Origin: Thalassia testudinum
Taxonomy: Eukaryota; Streptophyta; Magnoliopsida; Alismatales; Hydrocharitaceae
DNA: 64,000 nucleotides
Assembly (NCBI GenBank): GCA_037157565.1
Contig: JAZHRO010000073.1
Span: forward strand, 22,892,501 to 22,956,500
Direction: 5' to 3'
In this document: piece after piece, positions 35,993 through 47,394 of the stretch
Layout of the letters: each line of letters begins with the position of its first letter
How positions within the stretch are numbered: position 1 is the stretch's first letter
Notes under the pieces: generated by a model
What the model saw: only the letters and a program-made list of their open reading frames with translations
Told to the model about the DNA's origin: nothing
Database searches by the model: none
Program-made: the position numbers and the translations under genes

Positions 35993-38672
35993 TGTAACGA
36001 ACGCGTGCCCCGGATGTATTTTAGGACGTCTGGGAGGTGGCCCAGACGTCTTACCAGACGTCTTGGATCACATCCAGACGTCTTGCCAGACGTCTGGGAT
36101 GGTTTACAGACGTCTGAAAAACCGTTATCGTCCTCACCCGCGAGTCGTCTGCGCGCCTACGCGCGCAGACCGCATATTCGTTATTCTCTCTTTTTCCCTC
36201 TCTCTCTCTGCGGCTGCAGGCGGCCTGCCACCTCCTCTCTCCTCCTCGCGCGGCCTTAAAAGGGCCATGCCTCCCCTCCCGTCTCCACCGTCTCCTCCTT
36301 CTTCTCCTTCCTGTGCGCGAGAGCGAGCGGACGCGAGGGCGACAGCGGCGGCCGCAGTGAGCGCGGAGGTGCGGCGTGCGAGGGCGGAGCTCTACCGTGA
36401 GGGCGAGCTCGCCGGAGCGGCTTGGCCTGCCGGCGGAGGGCGCAGGGGGCACGGAGCGACGCGGAGAGGGACCTGCTATGAGCTGAGCAGCAAAGGCGCG
36501 AGGTGCGACACGGGCGGCGTCGCGAGCGGAGGCCGAGCAGCGCCCTTATTTTGGAAAAGTTTCCAGAATCAGACGTCTGGGTTGATAGCCAGACGGCAAG
36601 GTCGACGTCTGGAAGCTCATACAGACGTCTGAAAGGTGAGTTTTCCGCCTTCTTCTTCCTTCCTGTCGACTGACCGTACTGAGGGAGGGGTTGGCTGTGC
36701 GCAGGTTCGCTGATTCGCCATCCTTTGTGAATCAGACGTCTGGAAGTTGTACCAGACGGCAGGAGTGACCTCCAGACGTCCGGGGTGACCATCGGACATC
36801 TGGGAGCTAGGTCAAACGTCCCCGCAGACTTCTGGATGTCTGGGAAACCACGCTGAACAGGTAATTCTCTGATCCACTGTTTAAGACGTCTGGAAGGAGT
36901 TCCAGACGTCTGATTTTGCACAGTATCGTCTTTTTCGACCCGTTTAGGGCCCGTTCGGGCTCCGTTTTCCGTGATTCGAGTTGCGTTCTTTTCAGAATTA
37001 ATTCCTCTACCCGTCTACAGTAGCTATACACTGTTTTGAGACACTCCTTGTGTTTGATCCTTGTGATAGGACCTCGTTCAGTTGTAGTCTTGAGAGTCAC
37101 GGAGGCACGCGGGATTCCCGATCACGCCCCCATTACTCCCGTTGTACCTGGTAGAGTGGCTTAAGTTTAAAATCTGTTAAAGTATGGAACCATAACTAGA
37201 ATCTAGGACATTGCATGAATCCTAGGAATGAGAAATGTATGGAATGATAGCTCCTAGGTGATGCATGAATCCTAGGGCTGGAAAACTAGTTGTATGCTAG
37301 ATCCTAGGATGTGGCATGAATCTTAGGATGGAAAAACTAGTGGAATGTATAATACTGCAGTCTTGGAAAAAATGGGAAGGAATATAAAGCTGCCTGTAAA
37401 TTGAATTCACAGCTGCCTGTTATGAATAAAGAAACATGATTGGGATCATGGTTTGTAAGAACGTGAAACTGGAAAGTAAGACATAAGATGTTCTGGAACC
37501 CTACGGGGAAGTAGGAGTAGAACTCCTGGAAAGCGAATGGAATAGAATTGGGGAAGTGAGCTGGCCCTTGAGTACGGAGTACCAAGGAGAGCGACTGTCC
37601 CCCTGTTTAGTGCAGAGCTGAGCTAGCCGCCCCAGGGACCCGGGGGTTAGGACTGGCCACTCTGTACCGACTTGTTGGCCCTCGTGTACGTAGTACCGAG
37701 GAGAGCTAGTAGTGTTAGGAGAGTACTAGCTACCCCACGGGCCCCGGGGTTCTGCTAGCCTCCTTCACCGACTTGTTAGGCCCACTAGGGCAAACCAGGG
37801 TAGTCAGGCGAGGGTGCACGGACTGTGGAGGGGCAAGGCCTCGGTTTGGTTACTGTGGAGGGGTTGGACCCCTGTTACTGAGAGGGCTCTGCCCTGGTTC
37901 CGTGCTGTGCTTTAGGCGCACCCGTTAACGGAAACGACTGACCGCGTGCCAGTGTGGGCTAGCTACCTGTGCGTTTATCGTGCGTGCCGTAGTCACCGTT
38001 AGGTCTGTCAGTAACCTTGGGGTGGTTGACTGAGGGTAGGATCACCACGGGGGCTCTCCCGGCCAGGAGAGCACCACGTGCTACTTCTACTTTTGGAAAA
38101 GACTGCAATCAAGATCGTTCCCACGAGGACATTCGAGATCAAGTAAAGGATCTGAGAAACAAATGAAATAGTGAGAAAAATTGAAAGATGTGAATAAAGG
38201 AAGTAATAGAACATAACAACTACTGTACACTCTACTGTTGCCTTTAGTTAGTTTGCCACTCTACTCAGCGTTTTGCTGACGTGTTACACTCGTTACCTTT
38301 TTCAGGACCAGGTGTTGAGCAGCCAGGGTCGGCGGCTGCAGAGGATGCTGGGCCGAGTAGGGTCCAGTAGAGTTACCACAGTCTTTTGTACCTCTTTTGT
38401 TTCTGTTCTAGTGAGTAGTTTTTGTTTCCGCTGTACCTTCTTTACCTGCAGTTCTTGTTATATGATAAATGTTGTTTTACTGTTGTGGTGGTACCTACTG
38501 TAGTAGTTTCTTTCCTTACTGCTGTACTTTCTTACTGTTAGTTATATTCATGCTGAATGTGGTTTATTTTACTGTCTTTTGGTTACTTCCTCGTTGGACG
38601 ACTAGGTCTTGGGATTAGTCGAGTCGGTCCGATTCTCGTGTCTCGTAGGGACTCGGGAACCGGGTCGTTACA
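35993..38672 (+). mobile_element. Element E: 2.7-kb solo LTR in the gag of D
   Basis: Begins TGTAACGA and ends TCGTTACA (perfect 8-base inverted ends), flanked by GGAGA on both sides. No primer site, polypurine tract or protein domain, so it is a solo LTR. Ends of this type are known in Ty3/gypsy chromoviruses of the Tekay/Del kind; that assignment is an inference. Orientation is tentative: a TTAAAAGG TATA-like word (36256) followed by a GC-rich block favours plus. Two clusters of GACGTC palindromes lie at 36028-36115 and 36568-36915. The remainder (37100-38640) has no gene. Confidence 0.85.
36028..36915. promoter_or_regulatory. Two GACGTC (C-box) clusters in LTR E
   Basis: Six AGACGTCT-type palindromes in 36028-36115, and about six more plus degenerate copies in 36568-36915. 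GACGTC is the C-box form of the ACGT core bound by plant bZIP proteins. Regulatory function is inferred. Confidence 0.45.
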
Positions 38673-38677
38673 GGAGA
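38673..38677. repeat. Right target-site duplication of E (GGAGA)
   Basis: Restores the gag frame when joined to the left side. Confidence 0.9.
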
Positions 38678-39650
38678 AAACTCTGGATCCACCTACTCTA
38701 GTTGGGGGAACTCTGAACCCTCATATTCTGATTTTCCTGAGGTTCCTCAGACTTGCGAGGACCTCAACACCATTCAGAATGATCCATTCTCAAACACCTA
38801 CAACCCTGGATGGCACAATCATCCCAACTTCACATGGTCAGACAATAATCAAAATCAGAGACCTCAATATCCACCCTGACCATAAGCTCCTCTTCCATAT
38901 CAGCCGCCACAGCCTCGACCTAACCCAACTTATCAATCTGGGCCAACTCAGATAGATCAAATGACTCTTATCCTTCAGACTCTGTCTGACATTCAGCAGA
39001 CGAATGCGGCTATGCAAAAATAGCACAGAGACAAGATCACAGAGGTTCGCAATCAACTTGCCTAGATGGCGAATCCTCGCCAACTTGGTGCACTTCCTTC
39101 ACAACCTCTGCCTAATCCGAATAACGTGTCGAACTAGAGGCACGTTATGAACCCAAATTCAGACCAAGCTCACTTTGTTTATCATTCCCCTTCTACTCCA
39201 TCACCCGATGGAATGGAGGCTTCGACATCATATACGGGTTACCAGCAGCAAGCACCTCTTCTACCCACTCCAAACCAGAACCAAGCAGGATTAAATTCTG
39301 TTACTACCCACACTAGCAAAACAGCACAGGACCCACCTTATCCAAGCCAAACCAAGTCTGGTAATACAAACCCTAACCCAAGGATAGTCATCCAAGACAC
39401 CACTATCCCAGATCAAGAACCTAGACCCATTCTAAAGGAACCATCTAAAGTTCCATTTCCTGAGGCCCTGACCAAGGGAAAAAGGATAACTAAAACCGTG
39501 GCACCTGAGGAGGACCTGGTTAAGCTCTTTGAGCAGATCCATATAAACATCCCCTTGATGGATGCAATACACCATGTACTAGCTTACTCACGATTTCTGA
39601 AGATGTATGTACACCTAAGCATAAACCACGAACCAAAGACGGGAATCTGA

Positions 39651-40069
39651 TTGTACTGTCAAAGCAAGCCAGCTTTGTGATTTTGAGCAAACTCCCACCT
39701 AAGGCAAAAGACCCAGGCACCCCTTTGTTCTCCTGTGAAATCGGTGATATACGATTTGATCGAGCTTTATTAGACTTAGGAGCCTCCATAAATTTGATAC
39801 CCACATCCCTACTAGACTACTTCGATGAATCTGAACTTAAACCAACTGAAATGACTTTACAACTAGCAGACCGATCAATTAAGTCACCAAAAGGAATTCT
39901 CGAGGATGTCATAGTTAGGGTGTATGATTTCTATTTTCCAGTGGATTTCATCATTTTAGACATGGACACTTCTGAGAATGTGAAAAATACACCGATCATA
40001 CTAGGGAGAGACCCTTTCTGGCCACTGCCAGGGCCAATATCAATTGTGAGCAGGGCCAAATTGAATTGA
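39651..40069 (+). pseudogene. Aspartic protease domain of D pol
   Basis: Contains LPPKAKDPGTPLFSCEIG, the protease active-site region ALLDLGASINLIP (catalytic Asp at 39773-39775; DLGAS is the usual Athila form) and the downstream ILGR flap-end motif at about 39998-40010. A one-base insertion just after ILGR (about 40007) pushes the rest out of frame; the correct reading continues in the next frame. The enzyme would cut the gag-pol polyprotein. Confidence 0.85.
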
Positions 40070-43000
40070 AATTTAGCAGCAAAACACTAAAGATCGACAT
40101 CTTTAAGGCCCAACAAGGAATTAATTGTGGAGTCATAGAACAAATTTGCGATATCGAAGTAATGGTTGACGACTTCATCGAGAACCTGACTATTTCTGAT
40201 CAACCACAAGAGGATCAAAATCTACAATTAGAGGAGACCGAACTCAACCTAAACACACCCATAGCTCCTTCCTTTGCTCCTAACACCCATCCTGAACTGC
40301 CCGCTACTACTGAAAACCTGATTTTGGAATTAAAGCCTCTTCCTGATCATCTCAAGTATGTCCTTTTGGGTTCCAATCAGATGTTTCCTATGATTATCAA
40401 CTCCCGACTCACACCTAATCAGGAAACACGCCTGATTTCTATTCTCCAGCAACATCGAAGAGCCATTGGATGGACTCTCGACGATCTCACTGGTATCAGC
40501 CCCTCATACTACACACACCACGTCTACACTAAAGAGGGCTCACGACCATCCCGTGAAATGAAGAGATGCCTGAATCCCAATCTACAGGATGTCGTGAAAA
40601 AGGAGATTATCAAGTGGTTAGATGCAGAGATCATCTACCCGATCTCCAATAGTAGGTCGGTGAGTCCAATCCAAGTTGTGCCTAAAAGGCAGGGCTCACT
40701 GTCATCACGACTGAAATCAGAGAAACCATACCAACCCATATAGCAAACTCGTGGAGAGTCAGCATTGATTACATAAGACTCAATTCCTCCACGAAGAAGG
40801 ATCATTTCCCACTACCATTCATTGATCAGATTCTCGAAAAACTAGTGGAAAATCGATTCTTCTGCTTTTTGGACGGGTACTTCGATTACAACCAAATCGC
40901 AATCCATCCCAATGACTAAGAAAAAACCACCTTCACCTACCCCTTCGAGACTTACGCATTCCGAAGGATGCCGTTCGGTCTCTACAATGCACCTGCTACT
41001 TTTTAGCGATGCATGCTTGCCATATTCTCAGATATGGTAGGTGAGTACCTTGAAGTCTTCATGGACGACTTCTCGGTATTTGGTGAATCATTTGACGATT
41101 GCCTCCTGCACTTGGTCCAGATCCTCAGGCGGTGCATCGACGTGAACTTGGTTCTTTCCTGGGAAAAGAGCCACTTCATGGTACCTGAGGGAATTGTCCT
41201 GGGACATCTTATCTCTGAAAAGGGCATCCAAGTTGACTGAGCCAAGGTGAATTTGATTTCCAAACTCCCTATGCCTAACTCAATCAAACACATCCAATCC
41301 TTCCTGGGGCACGTCGATTTTTACCATCAATTCATTCCCGATTTCCCAAAAATCGTGCACCCCTTAACTAATCTTTTATCGAAGGATGTCCCTTTTGAAA
41401 TCACCAAGGAATGCACTCAGGCATTTGAGATCCTGTGTGATCGAGTTACCCAAGCACCTATCTTGCTATCCCTTGATTGGTCTCAACCCTTTGAGATAAT
41501 GTGCGATGCATCTGATTACGCTGTGGAGGCAATACTTGGGTAGGAAAGAGACAAGAAACCTGTGGTCATTTACTATGCTAGCAAGACACTTGACAAGGCT
41601 CAGCGTAACTATACAATTACTGAGAAAGAGATGCTAGTCGTAGTATTTGCCCTGGAGAAATTCAAATCATATCTTTTGGGTTCCCGTGTTATCATTTACT
41701 CAGATCACACTGCTGTGAGGCATCTCCTTGTGAAGAAGGACGCAAAACCTCGACTAATCCGCTGAATCTTGCTGTTGCAAGAATTTGATCAGTAGATTCG
41801 CGATAAGGCGAGGAAACAGAATGTGGTAACTGATCAATTATCCCACCTTCCTTCTGATATTATCAACCCTTCCAGACCCATTACTGAACATTTTCCCAAT
41901 GAGCACCTCCTGACTATCAGTATAGGACTTCCATGATTTGCTGATCTAGTAAACTACATGGCATCACATCAGATATAGTCCGATTGGCCAAAAGCCAAGA
42001 AGGACAAATTACTTTCCAATGCCAAGTACTACTTTTGGGAAGACCCGTATCTCTTCCGCATTTGTGCTGATCAGATCATTCGACAATGTGTTCCGGAAGC
42101 GGAAATTCAGGACATTTTGTCCTTCTACCATGACCAGGCATGCGGTGGACACTTCTCTGGTCATAAAACTACAGCAAAAGTCCTCTAGTGCGGCTTCTAT
42201 TGGCCCACGATTTTCAAAGGCGCATACAATCATTGTAAAGCATGCACTCGTTGCCAGACCTTAGGCAGCATGAGCCACCGTGATATGATGCCCTTATAGC
42301 CGATTCTCATATGCGAAATCTTTTATATCTGGGGGATTGATTTTATGGGTCCCTTCCCTATTTCGAATGGCTTCGAATACATTCTTCTCACTGTTGACTA
42401 CGTGTCCAAATTGATCGAAGCCATTCCAACCCGAACCAACGATCATAAGGTGGTTATCATATTCATTCATCATAACATCTTTTCTCGGTTCAGGATTCCA
42501 CGTGCCATAATCTCTTATGGAGGGACCCATTTCACGAATGCTCAGTTCAGATCACTGATGACCAAATACGGAGTGTCGCACCAAATCTCTACTCCTTATC
42601 ACCCCCAAACCAACGGTCTAGCTGAGCTATCGAATCAGGAGATCAAGAAAATCCTCCAGGTCATTGTTCGACCTGACAGGAAAGATTGGTCATCCCGACT
42701 TCCGGAAGGTTTGTGGGCTTATAGGACCACCCACAAAACTCAATTAGGCATGTCTCCCTTCAGATTAGTGTACGGGAAGGCATGTCACCTCTGCGTCGAA
42801 TTAGAGCACAAAGCCTATTAGGCAGTACGGAACTACAATTTCATTCTTTCTAAGGCAGGAACCCACAGAAAGCTTCAAATGAGCAAGATCGATGAATTAC
42901 GCCACGACGCGTCTGAGAACTTGCGAATTTACAAAGAGTAGGTTAAGGCCTTTCATGACAAGCACATTTCCAGAAATATCTTTTTCCCTGGTCAGAAAGC

Positions 43001-43355
43001 TCTACTCTTTGACGCCAAACTCAAATTGTTTCCGGGAAAACTCAGATCAAAATGGATTGGACCTTACCTTGTCCGATAAATCTTTAGAAATGGAGCTGTC
43101 GAAATCAATCAACTCAGCCACAATTCAGAACCATTTGTCGTGAAAGGTCAGAGACTCAAATCATTCACTGAACTCACCGATACAAATTTGGCTAAGATAT
43201 CTTTTACCCTCCAATCTCCCTCAGCTCATTGCTCCCGACTGATGGCGTTAAACTCAGCACTTAACGGGAGGCAACCCGTCATTTTGAAGAACCCGAAGCC
43301 CTTCCTAACACATCTTATGCTGAACTCATATTACACTTTAGGGTTCATCCAATAG
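40010..43355 (+). pseudogene. pol: RT, RNase H and integrase region of D pol (many stops)
   Basis: RT: YPISNSRSVSPIQVVPK (to about 40685), LDGYFDYNQI (about 40869), FRRMPFGLYNAPATF (40960-41003) and the catalytic FMDDF at 41058-41072. RNase H: CDASDYAVEA (about 41502) and YSDHTAVRHL (about 41697). Integrase: zinc-binding H-H-C-C (42127-42258), WGIDFMGPF near 42327, the D-35-E core to 42630, and [15 protein letters not shown] near 42760. After a frameshift at about 40687 one frame runs to 43355 with 13 stops. Integrase is doubly inactive, because the second catalytic Asp is Tyr (42516-42518). Near the end, SALNGRQP encodes the conserved GGGAGGCAACCC. Confidence 0.88.
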
Positions 43356-44855
43356 AACAGCCGACTCCACCTCTGGTACTCGTACCAGGGCTTAAAATCG
43401 TTCGCAATAGTCATTCCCGACCCATTCGCCCACCCGATAATCCTGATCTAATTCCTGCACCTAAAATTGTTTCACACCCTCCATTTACAATGACGACATT
43501 ACAAAACTTAGGCATAGGGAGGTGATAAAGTGCAAATATACAAAAAAATCACAGTTTAGAAGGGTTCTCATAAAAAAAAGCACATATTCCAAAAATTAAA
43601 AAAAATTGAAAAAAGAACAAAAATGGGAGAAGGGAGGAAATTTTGATGGCATATCATATTGTGGGGAGAAAAAGGGAGAAAAAATGTCAAAAATGAGCAC
43701 AACTTGAAAAGAAAAAGAGATAGTCATTAGTAAAAGATTAAGGAATTGGCTTAGTTCTAAACCAAATCAAAAGAAAGAAAATGAAAGACAAAAAGTGCTA
43801 ATGAAACAAACAAGCGATTAGTAAGAACGTTGATTTTAGGCCTCTTAGGTTGCAATCCTAGGCTTAAAAATTCAAGTACCCACTAAGATCCGGATAGTCC
43901 TCAAGAGGTTGGGGAAAATGTGAAGCTTAAGTATTATGTCTAAGGCTTAGGGATTATTCGTCCTCGTTAACTGACCTCTGGTTTGCAGGACTCGGTAACC
44001 TAAGCACCCCAAGCCACACACAGTCTGGTTCAGTGTGCTTAAGTATCAAAATCACGCAAAATGCGTTAAATATGTTCTGAAAAAAGTTACCTAGATTAGG
44101 AGCGGCTGATCGACACAAGTTGATTTGGATGAGTTCCCGGCGCGAAGAGGTGTGAAATTCCCATCAAAGATGCACAATAACATATCGTCTCCTCGGTGCT
44201 TGTCTCCTAGGATATCTACATATCCTACCAGGGTCATGTAAGCGCCCTATGCTGGTTCAATTGCCATGGGTGGCATTATCTCAAAATGTCGATTGCCAAG
44301 GTCTGGATTTAGCTACAGAATGCCATGGGCAGGATTATCTCAAATTCTCGAAAGCTAGGCTTCTGAGGGTTGCCATGGGAGGTGCTATCTCGAAGCATCG
44401 GAAGCCAGGGACCCTACGAGGATTGATGGTGGGGACTAGGAATCCGATACAAGCCGTGTTATAAAGCTAATCCAAAATTAGAAATAAAAAGAAAAGAGAG
44501 AAAATACTCCAAAAATAAAGAAAAATTCCTCTATCTCTCTGACAAAAATGCACTGCAAACTGAACCTAGGCTAAAACATGTTACAAGCACAGGTGCTGTA
44601 ACCACGGAGTTCAATGAACCTTAGGTTAGTTCCTGTGGGCATTAGAAACCTTCGCGGCAAACTGAAGCTAGAGCTGGTCAGGTCCGGATCTTGGTTGGTA
44701 CTTGAGTTCCTTTAGGCCTACTATCGGCATTCTAACCTAATCTACAATAGAAAGCACACATCAAAGTTTTAAGCATCAAAATGTTTTATGGTCTAAAATC
44801 AAAGTTAATACCTTGAAATTTGCTAAGGGACTAGCAAAAGCTAGGCATGGGGGTA
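43356..44855 (+). other. 3' untranslated region of element D
   Basis: Upstream polypurine-like tract at 43488-43524 (AATGACGACATTACA, then TTAGGCATAGGGAGGTG). A-rich stretch 43540-43800. Triple hairpin region 44150-44420. Inverted repeat TTTGCTA/TAGCAAA at 44819-44838. LTR-adjacent tract TAGGCATGGGGGTA at 44842-44855. Apart from these, no gene. Confidence 0.75.
44274..44397 (+). ncRNA. Three tandem ATCTC(G/A)A-loop hairpins, element D copy
   Basis: Cores at 44274-44288 (CATT/AATG), 44333-44347 (GATT against AATT, one G-T pair) and 44383-44397 (TGCT/AGCA). Units start with GCCATGGG and end in (T)CGA..GC(C)A/TAGG. Upstream, GGATATCTACATATCC (44211-44226) forms a further inverted repeat. Likely part of the genomic RNA. 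Confidence 0.55.
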
Positions 44856-47030
44856 TGATGGGAACACCATCATGAGCCGTAACTAGCTCATTTTGACCCA
44901 ATTAAGTCAGTAAATGCTCCTACATAACCGCTAGAGAGTCACAAGTCATTGCATAATCATTCCGAAGGAAAAATAAGAAACTAGGGTTAAAACTGTAATT
45001 TTACCAGCTTATCATGAATGCAGTACAACCACGAGTTTTCTCAGGGGTTGAATGAAGGTCAATTGGTCTTAAAAAGATAACAAGTGGGTTAGAACATTCA
45101 AAAAAAGGTTTTCACGTGTTCTGAGAATTAAATGATTTTTGAAATCCTAAAAATAGACCTGCTTAATTGAATGAGGTTCTTATCAAAATAAAATTCACCT
45201 GAACCCTCTAAAATTCATAAAAAAATATTCTTTAGGGTTTGTAACCTTCAATTTGACCAGTAGAACCCGTTTTGACCCAGAACAGAGTTACAGACAAATA
45301 TTTACCTTAATTTGGGTTTTTACATAAATTACCTAGTCAAAAATGGTCAAAACCAAAATCCAACTTCACCATTAGATTCCTTAGGTCTAAATTAGGTTTT
45401 TACCAAAATTTCGACCCAAGATGAGTTTGTCTTAACCTAGTTTGCAAATTAGTCCTGTCTAATTACATTTCTACCCTTAACTTTCAAAAACTTTTCAAAT
45501 GGGTCCCTAACTTTGTTGTCATTCTCACAAAAACGTCCCTACTGCACAGAACTCCTAATCCTACAACTTCGGCGACAATCAATGGAGGATTTCTCCTTGA
45601 TTGATTAGTGAAACCTCCTCAAAATTGAACTGGAGATTCCTCTTGAAATTCTTTCAATCAAACCGATTCTTGTGCTTCAAATCTTTCCCAATTTCTCATG
45701 CGAACACATGAGATATTTGGGTTTCCACCTCTGGCAACCTTTCAAGCTTGAAAGCTTGGCTTCTAAGCTCTAATCGACCCACTAATACCTATATAAAGAC
45801 TCCTAAGGCCTGCTCGATTCGGCCAAGCTTGAATTCGACCAGAGAAAACCCTAATTTTCTTCTCTCCTCCTCCAACTGATTTTCTCTTCAAGCTTCGACG
45901 ACTCTCCCTACCTCCCCTCGTTGTCTGACCACAATACCAGTGGCAGACTCTTCCTCCTTGCCTTCTTCCACATCGTGCAGCACCTGCCGACGCCCTTATC
46001 TCATTCATCCTCACCGTCCACCTCTCATCAAAGTAGCTTCGTCTCCGGTGCCGGCCATACCTCAACTGGTGCCAACTCTGCTCTCCTTTGTTTGCCTCCT
46101 TTCCTAAATGACTCATCTTCCACTCTTCATTTCCAAACATCCGCAACTTCGTTTCAATCGTCGACATGCCCTCCGTGACTTCATCCTCCACCTTGCCGGC
46201 AGTCCTCCGGCGAGCCCTAGCAGCTTCCACACTTGCTCAACCGCTCCTCTTCCACTCTCCTCACCATCGTCTCGGCTCACTAATCAAAACCCCTCAAGTA
46301 ATTGAGGGGATTGGCCTCTCAATCACCCCCCGACTCACGCACTCTCACACACAATCTGTGAGGTCGACAGGCCTCCACATCCACTCGCACGCAACGCCAC
46401 CACCACAGCTGCATCCGTGACATCCGGCGAAGCTCTTGAGCTCTTCTAATGTGGCCGTGAGGCCGTGTTCATGTTTTCAGGTTCCAACCTCCAGCCGCCA
46501 TTAACGAAGCATCCTCGAGCAAGCCTCAACATGTTCGTGAAGCTCCAGCACCAGGGACATGCCCCAGGTGAAGCAGAATACACCAAGGCAGAGGAGTAGG
46601 TCGTCAATTGGGTGCTTTGACTACGTCCTAGACCTTAATTGGAAGGATTCTCCATGATGCCACTACGCGAAGGAAAGGGGCATGGTTTAGTCCCACATCG
46701 ATTGCTGAAGAGCGCCCGCCAGCGCATAAATTGAATTTCTGCTAGAGGCTTATCACCTCAGCATGCACAGGGGGTGAGGTCCCCATACGCACGCCTCACG
46801 CTCCTCGTCCGCTACTCTGACCCCACGAACCAGGTTCACCAGATAACCCTAAGCCGCCTAACCCTAAGCACTCAGCTGCGACCCACACCCGCAACCCTGG
46901 TCCCGAGTACGCTCTAGGTCCAATTAGCCGTATACCCGGTACTGTTGGAGGCTCTGGGAGAGTGTGACCTAAGTAGAGAAAGAGAGGAGAGAGCTTGCAC
47001 GAGGAAGGGGTTGGGTTTTTCTATAGAAAG
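44856..47030 (+). repeat. Element D 3' LTR, part 1
   Basis: Collinear with 21238-22949 and then with 32929-33400, proving that the 5' copy was split by B. It ends at GAAAG (47026-47030), where F inserted. TATA box CTATATAAAG at 45789-45798. Confidence 0.92.
47026..47030. repeat. Left target-site duplication of F (GAAAG)
   Basis: Exact match with 62597-62601. Confidence 0.9.
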
Positions 47031-47394
47031 TGAAAGTTTCCCTACCAGGAGGGGTGACGTAATATGCGGAAATAAAAATATAAACAATCTCACAAAGATA
47101 AGCAATCACAAAATGTACACAGGAATTTTTAGGTGGAAACCCAACCCGGGTAAAAACCACCACCTAACCCTCTCGAGTTAGGATTTTCCGATCAACCAAG
47201 TTGATCAAAATCCACTAAACGAATCACTTTGAACGAGGGTGATTCAACCTCAGTACAACCACGCTACAAGTACGAGGGTAGCGTTCCTCAACCCCTTCTC
47301 TCCACGAGAAGGATTTTGTCCCACGAAGGAGACGGGAATTCGCAAAGCGAATACCCAACCAAAATACAAAGATAAAATAAAACAACAGTCCTAT
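47031..47394 (-). repeat. Element F 3' LTR, distal part
   Basis: Matches 60860-61223 of the other LTR. Cut after CCTAT by element G. Confidence 0.93.
47390..47394. repeat. Left target-site duplication of G (CCTAT)
   Basis: Exact match with 57371-57375. Confidence 0.92.

Larger units (their letters stand above)
34992..39650 (+). pseudogene. gag: gag (capsid) pseudogene of element D, split by solo LTR E
   Basis: ATG at 34992 encodes MAQPIEENNLENQ; no ATG lies upstream in this frame. Recognisable Athila gag features: IPKFHGRHSEDP, then WAELQFEFLRKFFP with GELLHEAWDCFLDLMRKYPHHG (35380-35540), typical of the retrotransposon gag domain, then YNPGWHNHPNFTW (about 38800-38838). In-frame stops occur at 35262 and 35865 and several in the tail (e.g. 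38878). E plus its duplication adds 2,685 bases, a multiple of three, so the same frame resumes after it. The frame slips near 39615 before protease. The product would form the virus-like particle. Confidence 0.82.

Noticed and set aside
36256..36921. Minus-strand frame of 221 codons and plus-strand frame of 237 codons in E
   Set aside because: Overlapping GC-rich frames inside a solo LTR; the plus-strand one starts in D gag and crosses the insertion border.
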